A DNA stretch of 64,000 nucleotides from Rhizobium sullae (GCF_025200715.1 NZ_CP104143.1:248001-312000); one strand, 5' to 3'; shown: positions 19,350-28,416, numbered from the stretch's first letter. The notes: generated by a model not told the origin, from the letters alone. Translations and numbers: made by a program.

Positions 19350-19766
19350 GTGGATCCTTTGACAGCAGCCATGAAGATCGCAGGTTCCGGACTCGAAGCG
19401 CAGTCGACGCGTTTGCGCATCGTCTCTGAAAACATCGCAAACGCCCGCTCGACCGGTGATACGCCCGGCGCCGATCCCTATCGCCGCAAGACGATCACGT
19501 TCGGCGAAGAAGTTGATCGCGCAGGCGGCGTGACGACGGTGGGCGTCAAGAAGCTCGGCGTCGACGAGGCCGATTTCACCACCGAATACGATCCGAGCAA
19601 CCCCGCCGCCGACGAGCGCGGCGTCGTCAAGCTCCCGAACGTCAACATGCTGGTCGAGATGGCGGACATGCGCGAAGCCAACCGTTCCTATGACGCCAAC
19701 CTGCAGACCATCAAGCAGACCCGCGACCTGATCTCCTCCACGATCGATCTTCTGAAGAGCCAATAA
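19350..19766 (+). CDS. flgC: Flagellar rod protein FlgC
   Basis: 138 residues with the FlgC signatures: N-terminal [20 protein letters not shown] and C-terminal [20 protein letters not shown]. The start is GTG four bases after the flgB stop, preceded by AAGGAAG. The TAA overlaps the fliE ATG by one base. Confidence 0.95.
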   Translation: MDPLTAAMKIAGSGLEAQSTRLRIVSENIANARSTGDTPGADPYRRKTITFGEEVDRAGGVTTVGVKKLGVDEADFTTEYDPSNPAADERGVVKLPNVNMLVEMADMREANRSYDANLQTIKQTRDLISSTIDLLKSQ

Positions 19767-20095
19767 TGATCAATAACGTACAGAACGTCAGTTCTCTCTC
19801 TCTCACGCGCGGCATCGGCAGCGTTGCGACCGAGAATTCCTCCACGGCTTCTTCGGCAGCCGAAAGCGCCAGGAACGACCAGAGCTTCGCCGCCATTCTC
19901 GGCAACATGGCAACTCAGGCCGTTGACACCATGAAGGGCGCCGAAAGCATGTCCTTCGCCGGCATCAAGGGCACGGCGACGACCCGCGAAGTGGTCGATT
20001 CCATGCTGCAGGCCGAACAGACGCTTCAAACCGCAATAGCAATCCGTGACAAGGTCGTGTCGGCCTTTCTCGAAGTCACCAAGATGCAGATGTAA
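19766..20095 (+). CDS. fliE: Flagellar rod/MS-ring adapter protein FliE
   Basis: 109 residues. The C-terminal half carries the FliE signature ([20 protein letters not shown], then [10 protein letters not shown]). The N-terminus is Ser/Ala rich and disordered. FliE joins the rod to the MS ring. It overlaps flgC by one base and is 20 bases before flgG. Confidence 0.95.
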   Translation: MINNVQNVSSLSLTRGIGSVATENSSTASSAAESARNDQSFAAILGNMATQAVDTMKGAESMSFAGIKGTATTREVVDSMLQAEQTLQTAIAIRDKVVSAFLEVTKMQM

Positions 20096-20115
20096 CTGGA
20101 TTTAAGGACGAACCG

Positions 20116-20904
20116 ATGAGAGCGCTCGCCATTGCGGCAACCGGCATGGATGCCCAGCAGACCAACCTCGAAGTGATCGCGAACAACATCGCGAACATCA
20201 ATACGACGGGCTTCAAGCGCGCACGCGCCGAGTTCACCGACCTTCTCTACCAGACCGAACGCGCCAAGGGCGTGGCAAACCGCGCCAATCAGGCGATCGT
20301 TCCGGAAGGCGCCAATATCGGTCTCGGCGTGCAAACATCGGCAATCCGCAACCTGCACATCCAGGGTGAACTCAGCCAGACCGGCAACGACCTCGACGTC
20401 GCGCTGATCGGCAAGGGTTTCTTCCAGATCGAGGCTCCAGACGGCACGACGCTCTATACGCGTGCCGGCGCCTTCAACAAGAACGATCAGGGCCAGCTCG
20501 TAACCGTCGATGGTTACGAAGTCGTGCCCGGCATCACCATTCCGACCGGCTCGACCGAACTGACGATCAGCCGCTCCGGTGAAGTCACCGCCAAGCTCCC
20601 GGGCCAGACGGATCCGACAACGCTCGGCCAGCTGACGCTTGCGAGTTTCGTCAACGAGGCCGGCCTTCAGCCGCTCGGCGACAACCTCTTTCAGCAGACG
20701 CCCGCCTCCGGCGACCCGGTCGTCGGCACGCCGGACGAAGAGGGCTTCGCATACATGAAGCAGGGCTACTTGGAATCCTCGAACGTCGATCCGGTGAAGG
20801 AAATTACCGAACTGATATCGGCCCAGCGGGCCTATGAGATGAATTCCAAGGTCATCACCACTGCCGACGAAATGGCCTCCATCGTCAGCAAGAACCTGAA
20901 GTAA
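20116..20904 (+). CDS. flgG: Flagellar distal rod protein FlgG
   Basis: 262 residues. The N-terminal motif is [20 protein letters not shown], followed by the FlgG-specific [20 protein letters not shown] region, the central domain, and the C-terminal motif [20 protein letters not shown]. FlgG forms the distal rod that passes through the P and L rings. It lies 18 bases before flgA. Confidence 0.97.
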   Translation: MRALAIAATGMDAQQTNLEVIANNIANINTTGFKRARAEFTDLLYQTERAKGVANRANQAIVPEGANIGLGVQTSAIRNLHIQGELSQTGNDLDVALIGKGFFQIEAPDGTTLYTRAGAFNKNDQGQLVTVDGYEVVPGITIPTGSTELTISRSGEVTAKLPGQTDPTTLGQLTLASFVNEAGLQPLGDNLFQQTPASGDPVVGTPDEEGFAYMKQGYLESSNVDPVKEITELISAQRAYEMNSKVITTADEMASIVSKNLK

Positions 20905-20922
20905 ACGAGGAAAGGGCCGAAC

Positions 20923-21405
20923 ATGATGTTTCGCCGGGCGAGAAATATCGTCGCTTTGACGGCATTGGCCGCGGTTGCTGCTGCAGGCATTTTCATCCCC
21001 GGCGCGGCGAGCGCCGGCACGGGCTATGCGGTCGTGCCGACGGCTATCATCTATCCCGGGGAAACGATCAGCGGCGGCCAGCTTCAGGAAGTCGAAGTGA
21101 CCAACCCGAACCTTGCGGGCGGCTACGCGAAATCCATCGAGGAAGTTCGCGGCATGATCTCGAAGCGCACGCTGCTGCCCGGCCGGACCATCTCCATCTC
21201 GGCGTTGCGTGAGCCCTACACGGTGACGCGCGGTTCGCAGATCCGCCTCGTCTTCAACATCGGCAACATGACCATCTCCGCAGCGGGCTCTCCGCTAGAG
21301 GATGGCTCGACAGGTCAGGTCATCCGCGCTCGTAACATGGATTCGGGCGTCATCGTCAGCGGCACAGTGCTTGCCAACGGCACCATACACGTGGCGGCAA
21401 AATGA
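20923..21405 (+). CDS. flgA: Flagellar P-ring assembly chaperone FlgA
   Basis: 160 residues with an N-terminal Sec signal (about 1-30, ending GAASAG) and a SAF-type domain (VVPTAIIYPGETISGG, then GQVIRARNMDSGVIVSGTV). FlgA assists periplasmic assembly of the FlgI P-ring. The stop overlaps the flgI start by four bases, which couples chaperone and client translation. Confidence 0.92.
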   Translation: MMFRRARNIVALTALAAVAAAGIFIPGAASAGTGYAVVPTAIIYPGETISGGQLQEVEVTNPNLAGGYAKSIEEVRGMISKRTLLPGRTISISALREPYTVTRGSQIRLVFNIGNMTISAAGSPLEDGSTGQVIRARNMDSGVIVSGTVLANGTIHVAAK

Positions 21406-22523
21406 AGATTGTCTCTCGCATTCTCACCGCGCTCGCGGCCCTTTCCATGTGCATGGCGCATGTGACGCCGGCGTTTGCGCTGACTTCGCGCATCAAGGAC
21501 ATCGCCTCACTGCAGGCCGGACGCGACAACCAGCTCATCGGCTACGGTCTCATCGTCGGTCTCCAGGGAACGGGCGACGGCTTCCGCGCCTCGCCATTCA
21601 CGGAACAGTCGATGCGCGCCATGCTGCAGAACCTCGGCATTTCGACGCAAGGCGGCGAGTCCAACGCGAAGAATACGGCAGCTGTCATGGTCACGGCGAA
21701 CCTTCCGCCTTTCGCCAGCCCCGGCAGCCGCATCGACGTCAGCGTCAGTTCGCTGGGCGATGCGACTTCGCTGCGCGGCGGCACACTCATCATGACGTCG
21801 CTATCGGGCGCCGACGGCCAGATTTACGCGGTCGCGCAAGGCTCCGTCGTCGTGTCCGGCTTTCAGGCCCAGGGCCAGGCAGCAACCCTGACTGAGGGCG
21901 TCACGACCGCCGGCCGCGTTCCGGGCGGTGCAATTATCGAGCGCGAGCTTCCCTCGCACTTCAAGGATTCTGTCAATCTCGTGCTGCAGCTTCGCAATCC
22001 GGACTTCTCGACGGCCGTGCGCATTGCCGATGTGGTGAACGGCTATGCCGCTGCCCGCTTCGGCGGTCCGCTCGCCGAGGCGAGGGACGCGCAGGAAGTC
22101 GTCGTCCAGAAGCCGCGCGTGGCGGACCTGACGCGATTGATGGCCGATATCGAAAACCTCGTCGTCGAGACCGATACGCCGGCGAAGGTCGTGGTCAACG
22201 AACGCACGGGCACGATCGTCATCGGAGCGGATGTCCGCATCTCGCCGGTTGCGGTGAGCTACGGAACGCTAACTGTTCAGGTCACCGAGCTGCCGCAGAT
22301 CATCCAGCCGGAACCCTTCTCGCGCGGCGTCACTGCCGTTCAACCGCAGACCGATATCGCCGCACAGCAGAACGGCGGGCGCGTCGCGATCCTCGACGGT
22401 CCCGACCTCAGGACTCTGGTTGCAGGTCTCAACAACATTGGCGTCAAACCGGATGGTATCATCGCGATCTTGCAGGGCATTAAGTCCGCTGGCGCGCTGC
22501 AGGCGGAGCTCGTACTGCAATGA
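21402..22523 (+). CDS. flgI: Flagellar P-ring protein FlgI
   Basis: 373 residues. A Sec signal peptide ends near AFA at residue 27, followed by SRIKDIASLQAGRDNQLIGY and GLIVGLQGTGDG, the hallmark FlgI start of the mature protein. FlgI forms the periplasmic bushing around the rod. It overlaps flgA upstream and motE downstream (ATGA). Confidence 0.97.
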   Translation: MKIVSRILTALAALSMCMAHVTPAFALTSRIKDIASLQAGRDNQLIGYGLIVGLQGTGDGFRASPFTEQSMRAMLQNLGISTQGGESNAKNTAAVMVTANLPPFASPGSRIDVSVSSLGDATSLRGGTLIMTSLSGADGQIYAVAQGSVVVSGFQAQGQAATLTEGVTTAGRVPGGAIIERELPSHFKDSVNLVLQLRNPDFSTAVRIADVVNGYAAARFGGPLAEARDAQEVVVQKPRVADLTRLMADIENLVVETDTPAKVVVNERTGTIVIGADVRISPVAVSYGTLTVQVTELPQIIQPEPFSRGVTAVQPQTDIAAQQNGGRVAILDGPDLRTLVAGLNNIGVKPDGIIAILQGIKSAGALQAELVLQ

Positions 22524-23062
22524 TCGGCTCGAAGTTCGACATGAATATCTCTGATCTGCTGCGGCGGTTCTCGCTACCGTTTGCCGCAGTCGTCCTTCTC
22601 TCCATCCCTAGCGCTTTCGCCCAGGAAGCGGCAAGGCCAGCCGGAGACCTGACGTCGGAAGAGGAAATCAGGCAATTCTGCACCAACATCGCCGATCCGG
22701 CGCGCGACCAGCGCTATTTGCTGCAGAAGCAGGAACTCGAGAAGCTGCGCGCCGATATCGACTCCCGCATGGCGGAAATGGACAAGCGCAAGGCCGAATA
22801 TCAGGACTGGCTGAAGCGCCGCAACGACTTCGTCAAGCAGGCCGAGGCCGGTCTCATCGATATCTACAAGAACATGAAGCCGGATGCGGCGGCGCTGCAG
22901 CTTCAGGAAGTCAAGATCGAGGTCGCAGCAGCGGTGATCATGCGGCTCGGCTCGCGTCAATCGAGCGTGATCCTGAACGAGATGGACCCGCTGAAAGCGG
23001 CAGTCATCGCCAATATCATCGCCAGCGCGTCCGATCCCAATACGTCGAAGGATCCCTCATGA
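22520..23062 (+). CDS. motE: MotE, periplasmic chaperone for MotC
   Basis: 180 residues. A signal peptide (about 8-34, ending SAFAQ) is followed by a long charged coiled coil (about 60-120, QELEKLRADIDSRMAEMDKR) and a MgtE-N-like end (AAAVIMRLGSRQSSVILNEM). In S. meliloti MotE is a periplasmic chaperone specific for MotC, the motor protein encoded here at 34053. A second possible ATG lies at codon 8. It overlaps flgI and flgH by four bases each. Confidence 0.88.
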   Translation: MIGSKFDMNISDLLRRFSLPFAAVVLLSIPSAFAQEAARPAGDLTSEEEIRQFCTNIADPARDQRYLLQKQELEKLRADIDSRMAEMDKRKAEYQDWLKRRNDFVKQAEAGLIDIYKNMKPDAAALQLQEVKIEVAAAVIMRLGSRQSSVILNEMDPLKAAVIANIIASASDPNTSKDPS

Positions 23063-23775
23063 ACAAGCGTTTCCCGGCTGCCATTGCCGCCGTTGCCCTT
23101 CTTGCAGGCTGCCAGTCGCCGCAGGCTGTGAGGGAGATCGGCCGGGCACCCGCCATGAGTCCGATCGGCAGCGGCCTTGCCTATGGCCAGACACCCCAGA
23201 TGGCACTTTATCCGAAACAGCCGCGCCAAGTAGCGCAAGGCTATTCGCTGTGGAGCGATTCCCAGGCGGCCCTCTTCAAGGATGCGCGCGCGCTCAACGT
23301 CGGCGATATCCTAACGGTCAATATCCAGATCAACGACAAGGCGACGTTCGACAACGAAACCAATCGCAGCCGCCAGAATTCGAGCGGCCTCAATTGGGAC
23401 GTAGACGCAAACATCTTGGGCTGGAATCCGAATTCCCAGACGGACATAACCTATGGCTCAGACACCAGCACCGATGGCAAGGGCAAGATCGAACGCTCGG
23501 AAAAGCTGACGCTTCTCGTCGCCGCCGTGGTCACAGGCATCCTCGAAAACGGCAACCTCGTCATCAGCGGCTCGCAGGAAGTCCGCGTGAACCAGGAGAT
23601 CCGCATCCTCAACGTCGCCGGTATCGTGCGCCCGCAGGACGTCGATTCCGACAATCAGATCTCTTACGAGAAGATCGCCGAAGCGCGCATCTCCTACGGC
23701 GGCCGCGGTCGTCTGATGGAAGTGCAGCAGCCGCCGCGCGGCCAGCAGGCCATCGATCTCTTCTCGCCGCTCTAG
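23059..23775 (+). CDS. flgH: Flagellar L-ring lipoprotein FlgH
   Basis: 238 residues. The lipoprotein signal ends in the lipobox LLAG-Cys18, and the mature protein carries the FlgH segments SLWSDSQAALFKDARALNVG, ILTVNIQINDKATFDNETNR and LVISGSQEVRVNQEIRILNV. It forms the outer-membrane L ring. It overlaps motE by four bases and is 12 bases before fliL. Confidence 0.97.
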   Translation: MNKRFPAAIAAVALLAGCQSPQAVREIGRAPAMSPIGSGLAYGQTPQMALYPKQPRQVAQGYSLWSDSQAALFKDARALNVGDILTVNIQINDKATFDNETNRSRQNSSGLNWDVDANILGWNPNSQTDITYGSDTSTDGKGKIERSEKLTLLVAAVVTGILENGNLVISGSQEVRVNQEIRILNVAGIVRPQDVDSDNQISYEKIAEARISYGGRGRLMEVQQPPRGQQAIDLFSPL

Positions 23776-23787
23776 GGCCGGACGACA

Positions 23788-24309
23788 ATGGCAGACGCAG
23801 AAGAAACCGAAGGCAAGCCGAAAACGAAATCCGCCATGCTGATCATGGGGGCAGGCTTGCTCGCGCTCACCGTTCTTGGTGCCGGCGGCGGCTGGTTCGT
23901 CGGCACCATGATTGCGCCGAACGTCAAGAGCGCCGAGCAGGCCGAGGCGGCGGCAGAAACGGTTTCGGCGGGCGGCGAAGAGAAGCCGGAAGGAGAGGGC
24001 GGGCTGCCGCACATCTCCACCGAGGCGAACAACGTCGTTCAGCTCGAGCCGATCACGTCGAACCTCGCCTATCCCTCGGAAAACTGGATCCGCCTCGAAG
24101 TGGCGCTGCTTTTCAACGGCCCGCCGGATGTGAAGGTGGCCGAAGATATTCACCAGGATATCCTGGCTTACATCCGCACCGTTTCCCTTCAGCAGATCGA
24201 AGGGCCGCGCGGCTTTCAATATCTCAAGGATGACATACAGGAACGTGTTGACCTGCGCTCGCAAGGACGAGTATCGAAGGTCATGTTCAGGACCTTTGTC
24301 ATCGAATGA
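23788..24309 (+). CDS. fliL: Flagellar stator-associated membrane protein FliL
   Basis: 173 residues. A short cytoplasmic N-terminus and one membrane helix (about 15-37, MLIMGAGLLALTVLGAGGGW) precede an Ala/Glu linker and the periplasmic FliL domain (NWIRLEVALLFNGPPDVKVA, ending VSKVMFRTFVIE). FliL supports stator function around MotA/MotB. The stop overlaps the fliP ATG by four bases. Confidence 0.93.
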   Translation: MADAEETEGKPKTKSAMLIMGAGLLALTVLGAGGGWFVGTMIAPNVKSAEQAEAAAETVSAGGEEKPEGEGGLPHISTEANNVVQLEPITSNLAYPSENWIRLEVALLFNGPPDVKVAEDIHQDILAYIRTVSLQQIEGPRGFQYLKDDIQERVDLRSQGRVSKVMFRTFVIE

Positions 24310-25043
24310 TTCGATTCATAATTTTCTTCGTTGCCATGACGGCGGCGCCGGAATTGGCGGTTGCCCAGCAGCTGCCGACGGATCTTTTGAACATACCTGT
24401 CGATGGCTCTGTCGCGGCCTGGATCATCCGCACCTTCGGCCTTCTGACTGTCCTTTCGATCGCTCCCGGCATCCTGATCATGGTGACGAGCTTCCCGCGC
24501 TTCGTCATCGCCTTTTCAATCCTGCGCACGGGCATGGGGCTTTCGTCGACACCTTCCAACATGATCCTGCTTTCGCTGGCGCTGTTCATGACCTTCTACG
24601 TCATGTCGCCGACCTTCGATCAGGCCTGGCAGAACGGCGTGCAGCCGCTGCTTGCCAACCAGATCCAGGAACAGGAAGCCGTGCAGCGCATCGCCGAGCC
24701 CTTCCGCACCTTCATGGCTGCCAACACGCGCGACAAGGATCTGGCGCTCTTCGTCGACCTCGCGCGCGAGCGCGGCCAGACCGTCCAGACCGGTGCTCAG
24801 ATCGACTACCGCGTTCTCATTCCGGCTTTCATGATTTCGGAGATTCGGCGCGGGTTTGAGATCGGCTTCCTGATCGTTCTGCCGTTTCTCGTCATCGACC
24901 TGATCGTTGCGACGATCACCATGGCGATGGGCATGATGATGCTGCCGCCGACCTCGATCTCGCTGCCGTTCAAGATCCTGTTCTTCGTGCTGATCGATGG
25001 CTGGAACCTCTTGGTCGGCAGTCTGGTGCGATCCTTCAGCTGA
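24306..25043 (+). CDS. fliP: Flagellar export gate protein FliP
   Basis: 245 residues. An N-terminal cleavable-type signal (to about AVAQ at 21) is followed by the conserved LSIAPGILIMVTSFPRFVIA segment, the central hydrophilic loop and two C-terminal membrane helices (IGFLIVLPFLVIDLIVATIT). It is the last gene of the flgF-fliP string and is followed by a strong bidirectional terminator. The small FliO, which usually helps FliP assemble, is not seen. Confidence 0.97.
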   Translation: MIRFIIFFVAMTAAPELAVAQQLPTDLLNIPVDGSVAAWIIRTFGLLTVLSIAPGILIMVTSFPRFVIAFSILRTGMGLSSTPSNMILLSLALFMTFYVMSPTFDQAWQNGVQPLLANQIQEQEAVQRIAEPFRTFMAANTRDKDLALFVDLARERGQTVQTGAQIDYRVLIPAFMISEIRRGFEIGFLIVLPFLVIDLIVATITMAMGMMMLPPTSISLPFKILFFVLIDGWNLLVGSLVRSFS

Positions 25044-25088
25044 TCTTCGCTAACGAAAATCCCGATCGGGCGACATTGCCGCGATGAA

Positions 25089-25116
25089 AAACCGCCGGGC
25101 GCGCACCCGGCGGTTT
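25089..25116. terminator. Bidirectional terminator between fliP and the glycosyltransferase gene
   Basis: A perfect 11-base stem AAACCGCCGGG / CCCGGCGGTTT with a six-base loop, flanked by A- and T-rich ends, lies between the convergent fliP and glycosyltransferase genes. Confidence 0.9.
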
Positions 25117-25135
25117 CCTTCATCTTATGCGGCCG

Positions 25136-27067
25136 TTATTCCGCCGAGTAAAACGGCTCTGCACGCGGCGGCAAAGCCGGCACGTCGATGTGATCGGGAT
25201 CAAGGCCGTTCCTGGCACGCTCAGCCATCATCATGTAGGCCGTCTCCAGGTGATCGCAGAAGCGTTCGGCGTCGAAAAGCGGCATGATCGGGCCGTTGGC
25301 TTTCAGGCGCGCCTTGTACTCGGCGATCTTTTCAGGATTTTGGGCCAGCTCGACGGCCATGTCTTCATAAGCCTTCAGGTCCTCGGCCACCAGTTCGGGC
25401 AGGCCGATCGCCTGCAGCAGGCTCTCGCTGACGCGCGACGCGAAGTTCGTGCCCTTGACTGTCAGGACAGGCAGACCACCCCAGAGCTGCTCCGACGTGG
25501 TCGTGTGGCCGTTGACCGGGAATGTGTCGATGCCGATATCGGCCGCCTGCTGGCGCGTGATATGCTCTTCGTAGGTGACGCGCGGGCAGAAGATGATGCG
25601 CTTCGGCGATATGCCGGCCTCCTGGAACCTCTTCGAGAGATTTGCATGGTTCCGCGCCCCGTTTGACATGATCCAAAGGACGCTGTTCGGCGCGCGCTTC
25701 AGGATATTGCACCAGATGTCGATCGTCTCGGCGATGATTTTCCGGTTGCCGTTGAACGAAGCAAAGATGAAGTCATCTTCCGGCAGGCCGAGATCGGCCC
25801 GCGTGACCGGCTTCGGTTTCGGACGGTTCGTCGGGTCATTCGGCTGGTAGCTTTCCGGCATCCGGCAGAACTTCTCGTGGTAATACGGCTTTGCGGCATC
25901 CGGAAGGACGAAGCGGTCGCCGATGACGTAGTCGAGATCGATGTTGAGCGTGCTGCCCGGAAAACCGAGCCAGGCGACGTGAACAGGCGCCAGCGGCAGA
26001 TTGAAAGACGACGCCCGGCTGCCAGCGGTGTGGCCCTTCAGGTCCACCATGATATCGATGTTGTGCTCGCGAACGATGGCAGCGATTGCTTCATTGGAAA
26101 GGCCGTACACATCGACGACCTTTCCCCAACGGCTGCGATCGGTCGTGTTCTTCGTGAGATGCTCCGGCTCGGTGTGGCAGAACAGGGTGATTTCGAAGCG
26201 ACCCGTGTCGTGCAGTTCGAGGATGCGCTGCAGGAGCTTCATCGTCGCATGGTGATCCCAGAAGTCCGAGGACATGTAGCCGACGCGGATCTTGTCGGTC
26301 CAAGCATGCGGCATCTTCCGTCGCATGGCGACGCGTTCCGGATTGAGGGGCGTCGTACCGATCGTGGCAAACCGGTTCAGGCTCTCGTCGCCATTCCAGT
26401 GAAGATGGTAGAACGGGTTGTCCTTGCGAAGCACGTCGAGATCGCCTTTGGCGATGCGCTCGGTGATCGGGCCGCTATGCTTCTCGGTTTCGTCGAAATC
26501 GTTGAACTCGCGCAAGAAGACTAGATAGAGAAAGCGGAAAGCGATATTGCCGGGGTACCGCTTGAAAAGATTGCGCGCGAGCATCTGGTTGGTCTGGTCA
26601 TGCAGATCGTCAGTCAGAAGCAGGGCGGCGAGCCTGGAGTGGTCCGGATTGGCGCTTTCCGACAGCACTCTCTTGAACGGCTTCACGATGTCGCGCTGCT
26701 GGCGGTTCAGGTAGATCGAGGTCAGGATATAGGCGAGTTCCGCGTCATCCTGCGCCTTCGAAAGATTGCGCATGCCGATCAGCAATGCGTCGTCTTCGTT
26801 CCCGCTCTCGAAATGCAGACGTGCAGCCTGCTTCTGGTATTCGTATGCATTCGGGCTGTCATATTGAGCAGCGAGCGCATAGGATCTTGCCGCGTCCGCC
26901 TTGAAGCCCAACTGTAGAAGGTTCTTCGCAAGCAGCGCGTAGGTCTTGGCGTCCTGTTGCCTGTCGATGAGCTGGTTCAGTGTGACAAGCGATTGGGTGT
27001 AGCGGCCCATCTGGTAGTCTTTGGAGGCTGCCGAAAACGAAACTTTGCTGTTCAAAACCAACTCCAT
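25136..27067 (-). CDS. TPR plus GT41 (OGT/SPINDLY-type) glycosyltransferase, candidate flagellin O-glycosyltransferase
   Basis: 643 residues. The N-terminal 200 or so form helical TPR-like repeats (MGRYTQSLVTLNQLIDRQQD, YALLAKNLLQLGFKADAARS). The rest is a GT41 catalytic region: VGYMSSDFWDHH (His272/His273) aligning with the OGT active-site His, DIMVDLKGHTAGSR, VAWLGFPGST, SFNGNRK with Lys443 aligning with the UDP-binding Lys of OGT, DTFPVNGHTTTSEQLWGG and FASRVSESLLQAIGLPELVA. It probably transfers a sugar from a nucleotide donor to Ser/Thr of a protein in the cytoplasm. It lies divergent from flaA inside the flagellar cluster, with a class II-like promoter element upstream. The ATG at 27067 is preferred over an in-frame start 22 codons upstream. 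Donor and target are unknown. Confidence 0.85.
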   Translation of the reverse strand: MELVLNSKVSFSAASKDYQMGRYTQSLVTLNQLIDRQQDAKTYALLAKNLLQLGFKADAARSYALAAQYDSPNAYEYQKQAARLHFESGNEDDALLIGMRNLSKAQDDAELAYILTSIYLNRQQRDIVKPFKRVLSESANPDHSRLAALLLTDDLHDQTNQMLARNLFKRYPGNIAFRFLYLVFLREFNDFDETEKHSGPITERIAKGDLDVLRKDNPFYHLHWNGDESLNRFATIGTTPLNPERVAMRRKMPHAWTDKIRVGYMSSDFWDHHATMKLLQRILELHDTGRFEITLFCHTEPEHLTKNTTDRSRWGKVVDVYGLSNEAIAAIVREHNIDIMVDLKGHTAGSRASSFNLPLAPVHVAWLGFPGSTLNIDLDYVIGDRFVLPDAAKPYYHEKFCRMPESYQPNDPTNRPKPKPVTRADLGLPEDDFIFASFNGNRKIIAETIDIWCNILKRAPNSVLWIMSNGARNHANLSKRFQEAGISPKRIIFCPRVTYEEHITRQQAADIGIDTFPVNGHTTTSEQLWGGLPVLTVKGTNFASRVSESLLQAIGLPELVAEDLKAYEDMAVELAQNPEKIAEYKARLKANGPIMPLFDAERFCDHLETAYMMMAERARNGLDPDHIDVPALPPRAEPFYSAE

Positions 27068-27155
27068 GCGGAAATGTCCGTTTGAATGTCGCCATTCAGG
27101 GTCGCGCGGGGCCACGGCGCCGCAAAGACGCAATTATCCCAACCCTGGTTATCGC

Positions 27156-27177
27156 ATAATGCCGGGCGAAGCTTGCT
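27156..27177 (-). promoter_or_regulatory. Class II-like promoter element before the glycosyltransferase gene
   Basis: On the minus strand AGCAAG, ten bases (CTTCGCCCGG), then CATTAT, ending 88 bp before the chosen ATG. The first 11 bases after the leading A match the flhA element almost exactly, suggesting this gene is controlled with the flagellar operons. Confidence 0.4.
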
Positions 27178-27298
27178 TGAAACAGGTGGCCAGTGAATGC
27201 GCGCTATGAAATGCTTTTAGCCTGAGATTACAGATATTTACCGCGCATTAACTACGCCTGCTGCCCGCGTTCGGGCACTGCTTCGTTTTTAAGAAGTT

Positions 27299-27320
27299 GG
27301 CAAGCATTGCCTGCGAGATT
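27299..27320 (+). promoter_or_regulatory. Weak class II-like element before flaA
   Basis: GGCAAG, ten bases, then GAGATT. It has two or more mismatches to the consensus seen upstream of structural operons and ends about 47 bp before the conserved flaA leader. Confidence 0.3.
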
Positions 27321-27366
27321 GCTCCCCGACATGACGGGTTTGGGCCAAGAATACAGGGCACCGAGG

Positions 27367-27442
27367 GGCATGAAGCTGGTCCGTCATCGCCGGTAAGCAG
27401 TCCGGTAATGTCCTCCTTTTGTATCTAGTTTTCCAGGGGACA
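27367..27442 (+). promoter_or_regulatory. Conserved flagellin leader element with anti-Shine-Dalgarno, flaA
   Basis: It starts with GGCATGAAGCTG, then a CCGG/CCGG hairpin (27390-27393 with 27402-27405), then TGTCCTC (27409-27415). The last can pair over seven bases, one of them G-U, with GGGGACA (27436-27442), the flaA ribosome-binding site. The same order recurs before all four flagellin genes. It is a candidate FlbT binding region. Confidence 0.6.
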
Positions 27443-27447
27443 GACTT

Positions 27448-28356
27448 ATGACAAGTATTAATACGAACAACTCTGCCATGGCAGCTCTCCAGACGCTGCG
27501 TAACGTCAACAAGGGCCTGAACCAGACTCAGAACCACGTTTCGACGGGTCTGCGCGTTGGCGCGGCTTCCGACAACGCTGCTTACTGGTCGATCGCAACG
27601 ACCATGCGTTCCGACAACAAGGCGCTTTCGGCTGTTTCGGACGCTCTCGGTATGGGTGCTGCCAAGGTTGACACCGCCTATACCGCGATGGACAGCGCCA
27701 TCGACGTTGTTTCCGAAATCAAGGCCAAGTTGGTTGCCGCGACCGAAAACGGCGTCGACAAGGCGAAGGTCCAGGAAGAAATCGGCCAGCTGCAGGCGCA
27801 GTTGATGAGCATCGCTCAGTCGGCTTCCTTCAATGGCGAAAACTGGGTTGCCGGCGCAGACAACACCACGAAGAGCGTCGTTTCGTCCTTCGTTCGCGAT
27901 GGTTCGAATGGCGTGTCCGTCAAGACCACCGACTATATCCTCGACAACGCCTCGCTGGGCAACGTCCTGTTCGGCATGAGCGGCGGTACGATCGAAACCT
28001 CCACCGGTATCCTCGGTACCTCGAGCGGTGCAACCGGTTCCGTCTACTCGATGGACATCACCAACTTCACGCTGGGCCAGATCTCGACGGCTCTGTCCAA
28101 CGTCGAATCCGCACTGAAGGCGATGACTTCGGCTGGTGCCGAGCTCGGCTCGCTCTCCACCCGCATTGAGCTGCAGGACGATTTCGTATCGGCTCTAAGC
28201 GACTCGATCGACTCCGGTATCGGCCGTCTTGTCGATGCCGACATGGAAGAAGAATCTTCCAAGCTCAGCGCCCTGCAGACGCAGCAGCAGCTGGCGATCC
28301 AGTCTCTCTCGATCGCCAACTCCTCTTCGCAGAACATCCTGTCGCTCTTCCGCTAA
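27448..28356 (+). CDS. flaA: Flagellin FlaA
   Basis: 302 residues with the short alphaproteobacterial flagellin architecture: N-terminal D0/D1 (NNSAMAALQTLRNVNKGLNQ, then NHVSTGLRVGAASDNAAYWS), a small Ser/Thr/Gly-rich central part (about 140-210) and C-terminal D1/D0 (IDSGIGRLVDADMEEESSKL, ending SSSQNILSLFR). It is the first of four tandem flagellins and, by analogy with other rhizobia, likely the principal filament subunit. An AGGGGA ribosome-binding site lies seven bases before the ATG and can be sequestered by the leader. The unit ends in a long hairpin at 28382. Confidence 0.95.
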   Translation: MTSINTNNSAMAALQTLRNVNKGLNQTQNHVSTGLRVGAASDNAAYWSIATTMRSDNKALSAVSDALGMGAAKVDTAYTAMDSAIDVVSEIKAKLVAATENGVDKAKVQEEIGQLQAQLMSIAQSASFNGENWVAGADNTTKSVVSSFVRDGSNGVSVKTTDYILDNASLGNVLFGMSGGTIETSTGILGTSSGATGSVYSMDITNFTLGQISTALSNVESALKAMTSAGAELGSLSTRIELQDDFVSALSDSIDSGIGRLVDADMEEESSKLSALQTQQQLAIQSLSIANSSSQNILSLFR

Positions 28357-28381
28357 GAGCGGTCGAACCGACAAGTACGGG

Positions 28382-28416
28382 TTTCTCGGCCGGGTTATTC
28401 CCGGCCGAGAAATTGT
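28382..28416 (+). terminator. Rho-independent terminator after flaA
   Basis: A 13-base perfect stem TTTCTCGGCCGGG / CCCGGCCGAGAAA with a five-base loop, followed by a T-rich stretch, about 25 bases after the flaA stop. Confidence 0.9.

Larger units (their letters stand above)
27068..27447. other. Divergent intergenic region between glycosyltransferase gene and flaA
   Basis: About 380 bases without a gene. On the minus strand it holds AGCAAG-N10-CATTAT (27156-27177), a near match to the flagellar promoter element. On the plus strand it holds GGCAAG-N10-GAGATT (27299-27320), then the flaA leader element at 27367-27442. Confidence 0.6.
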
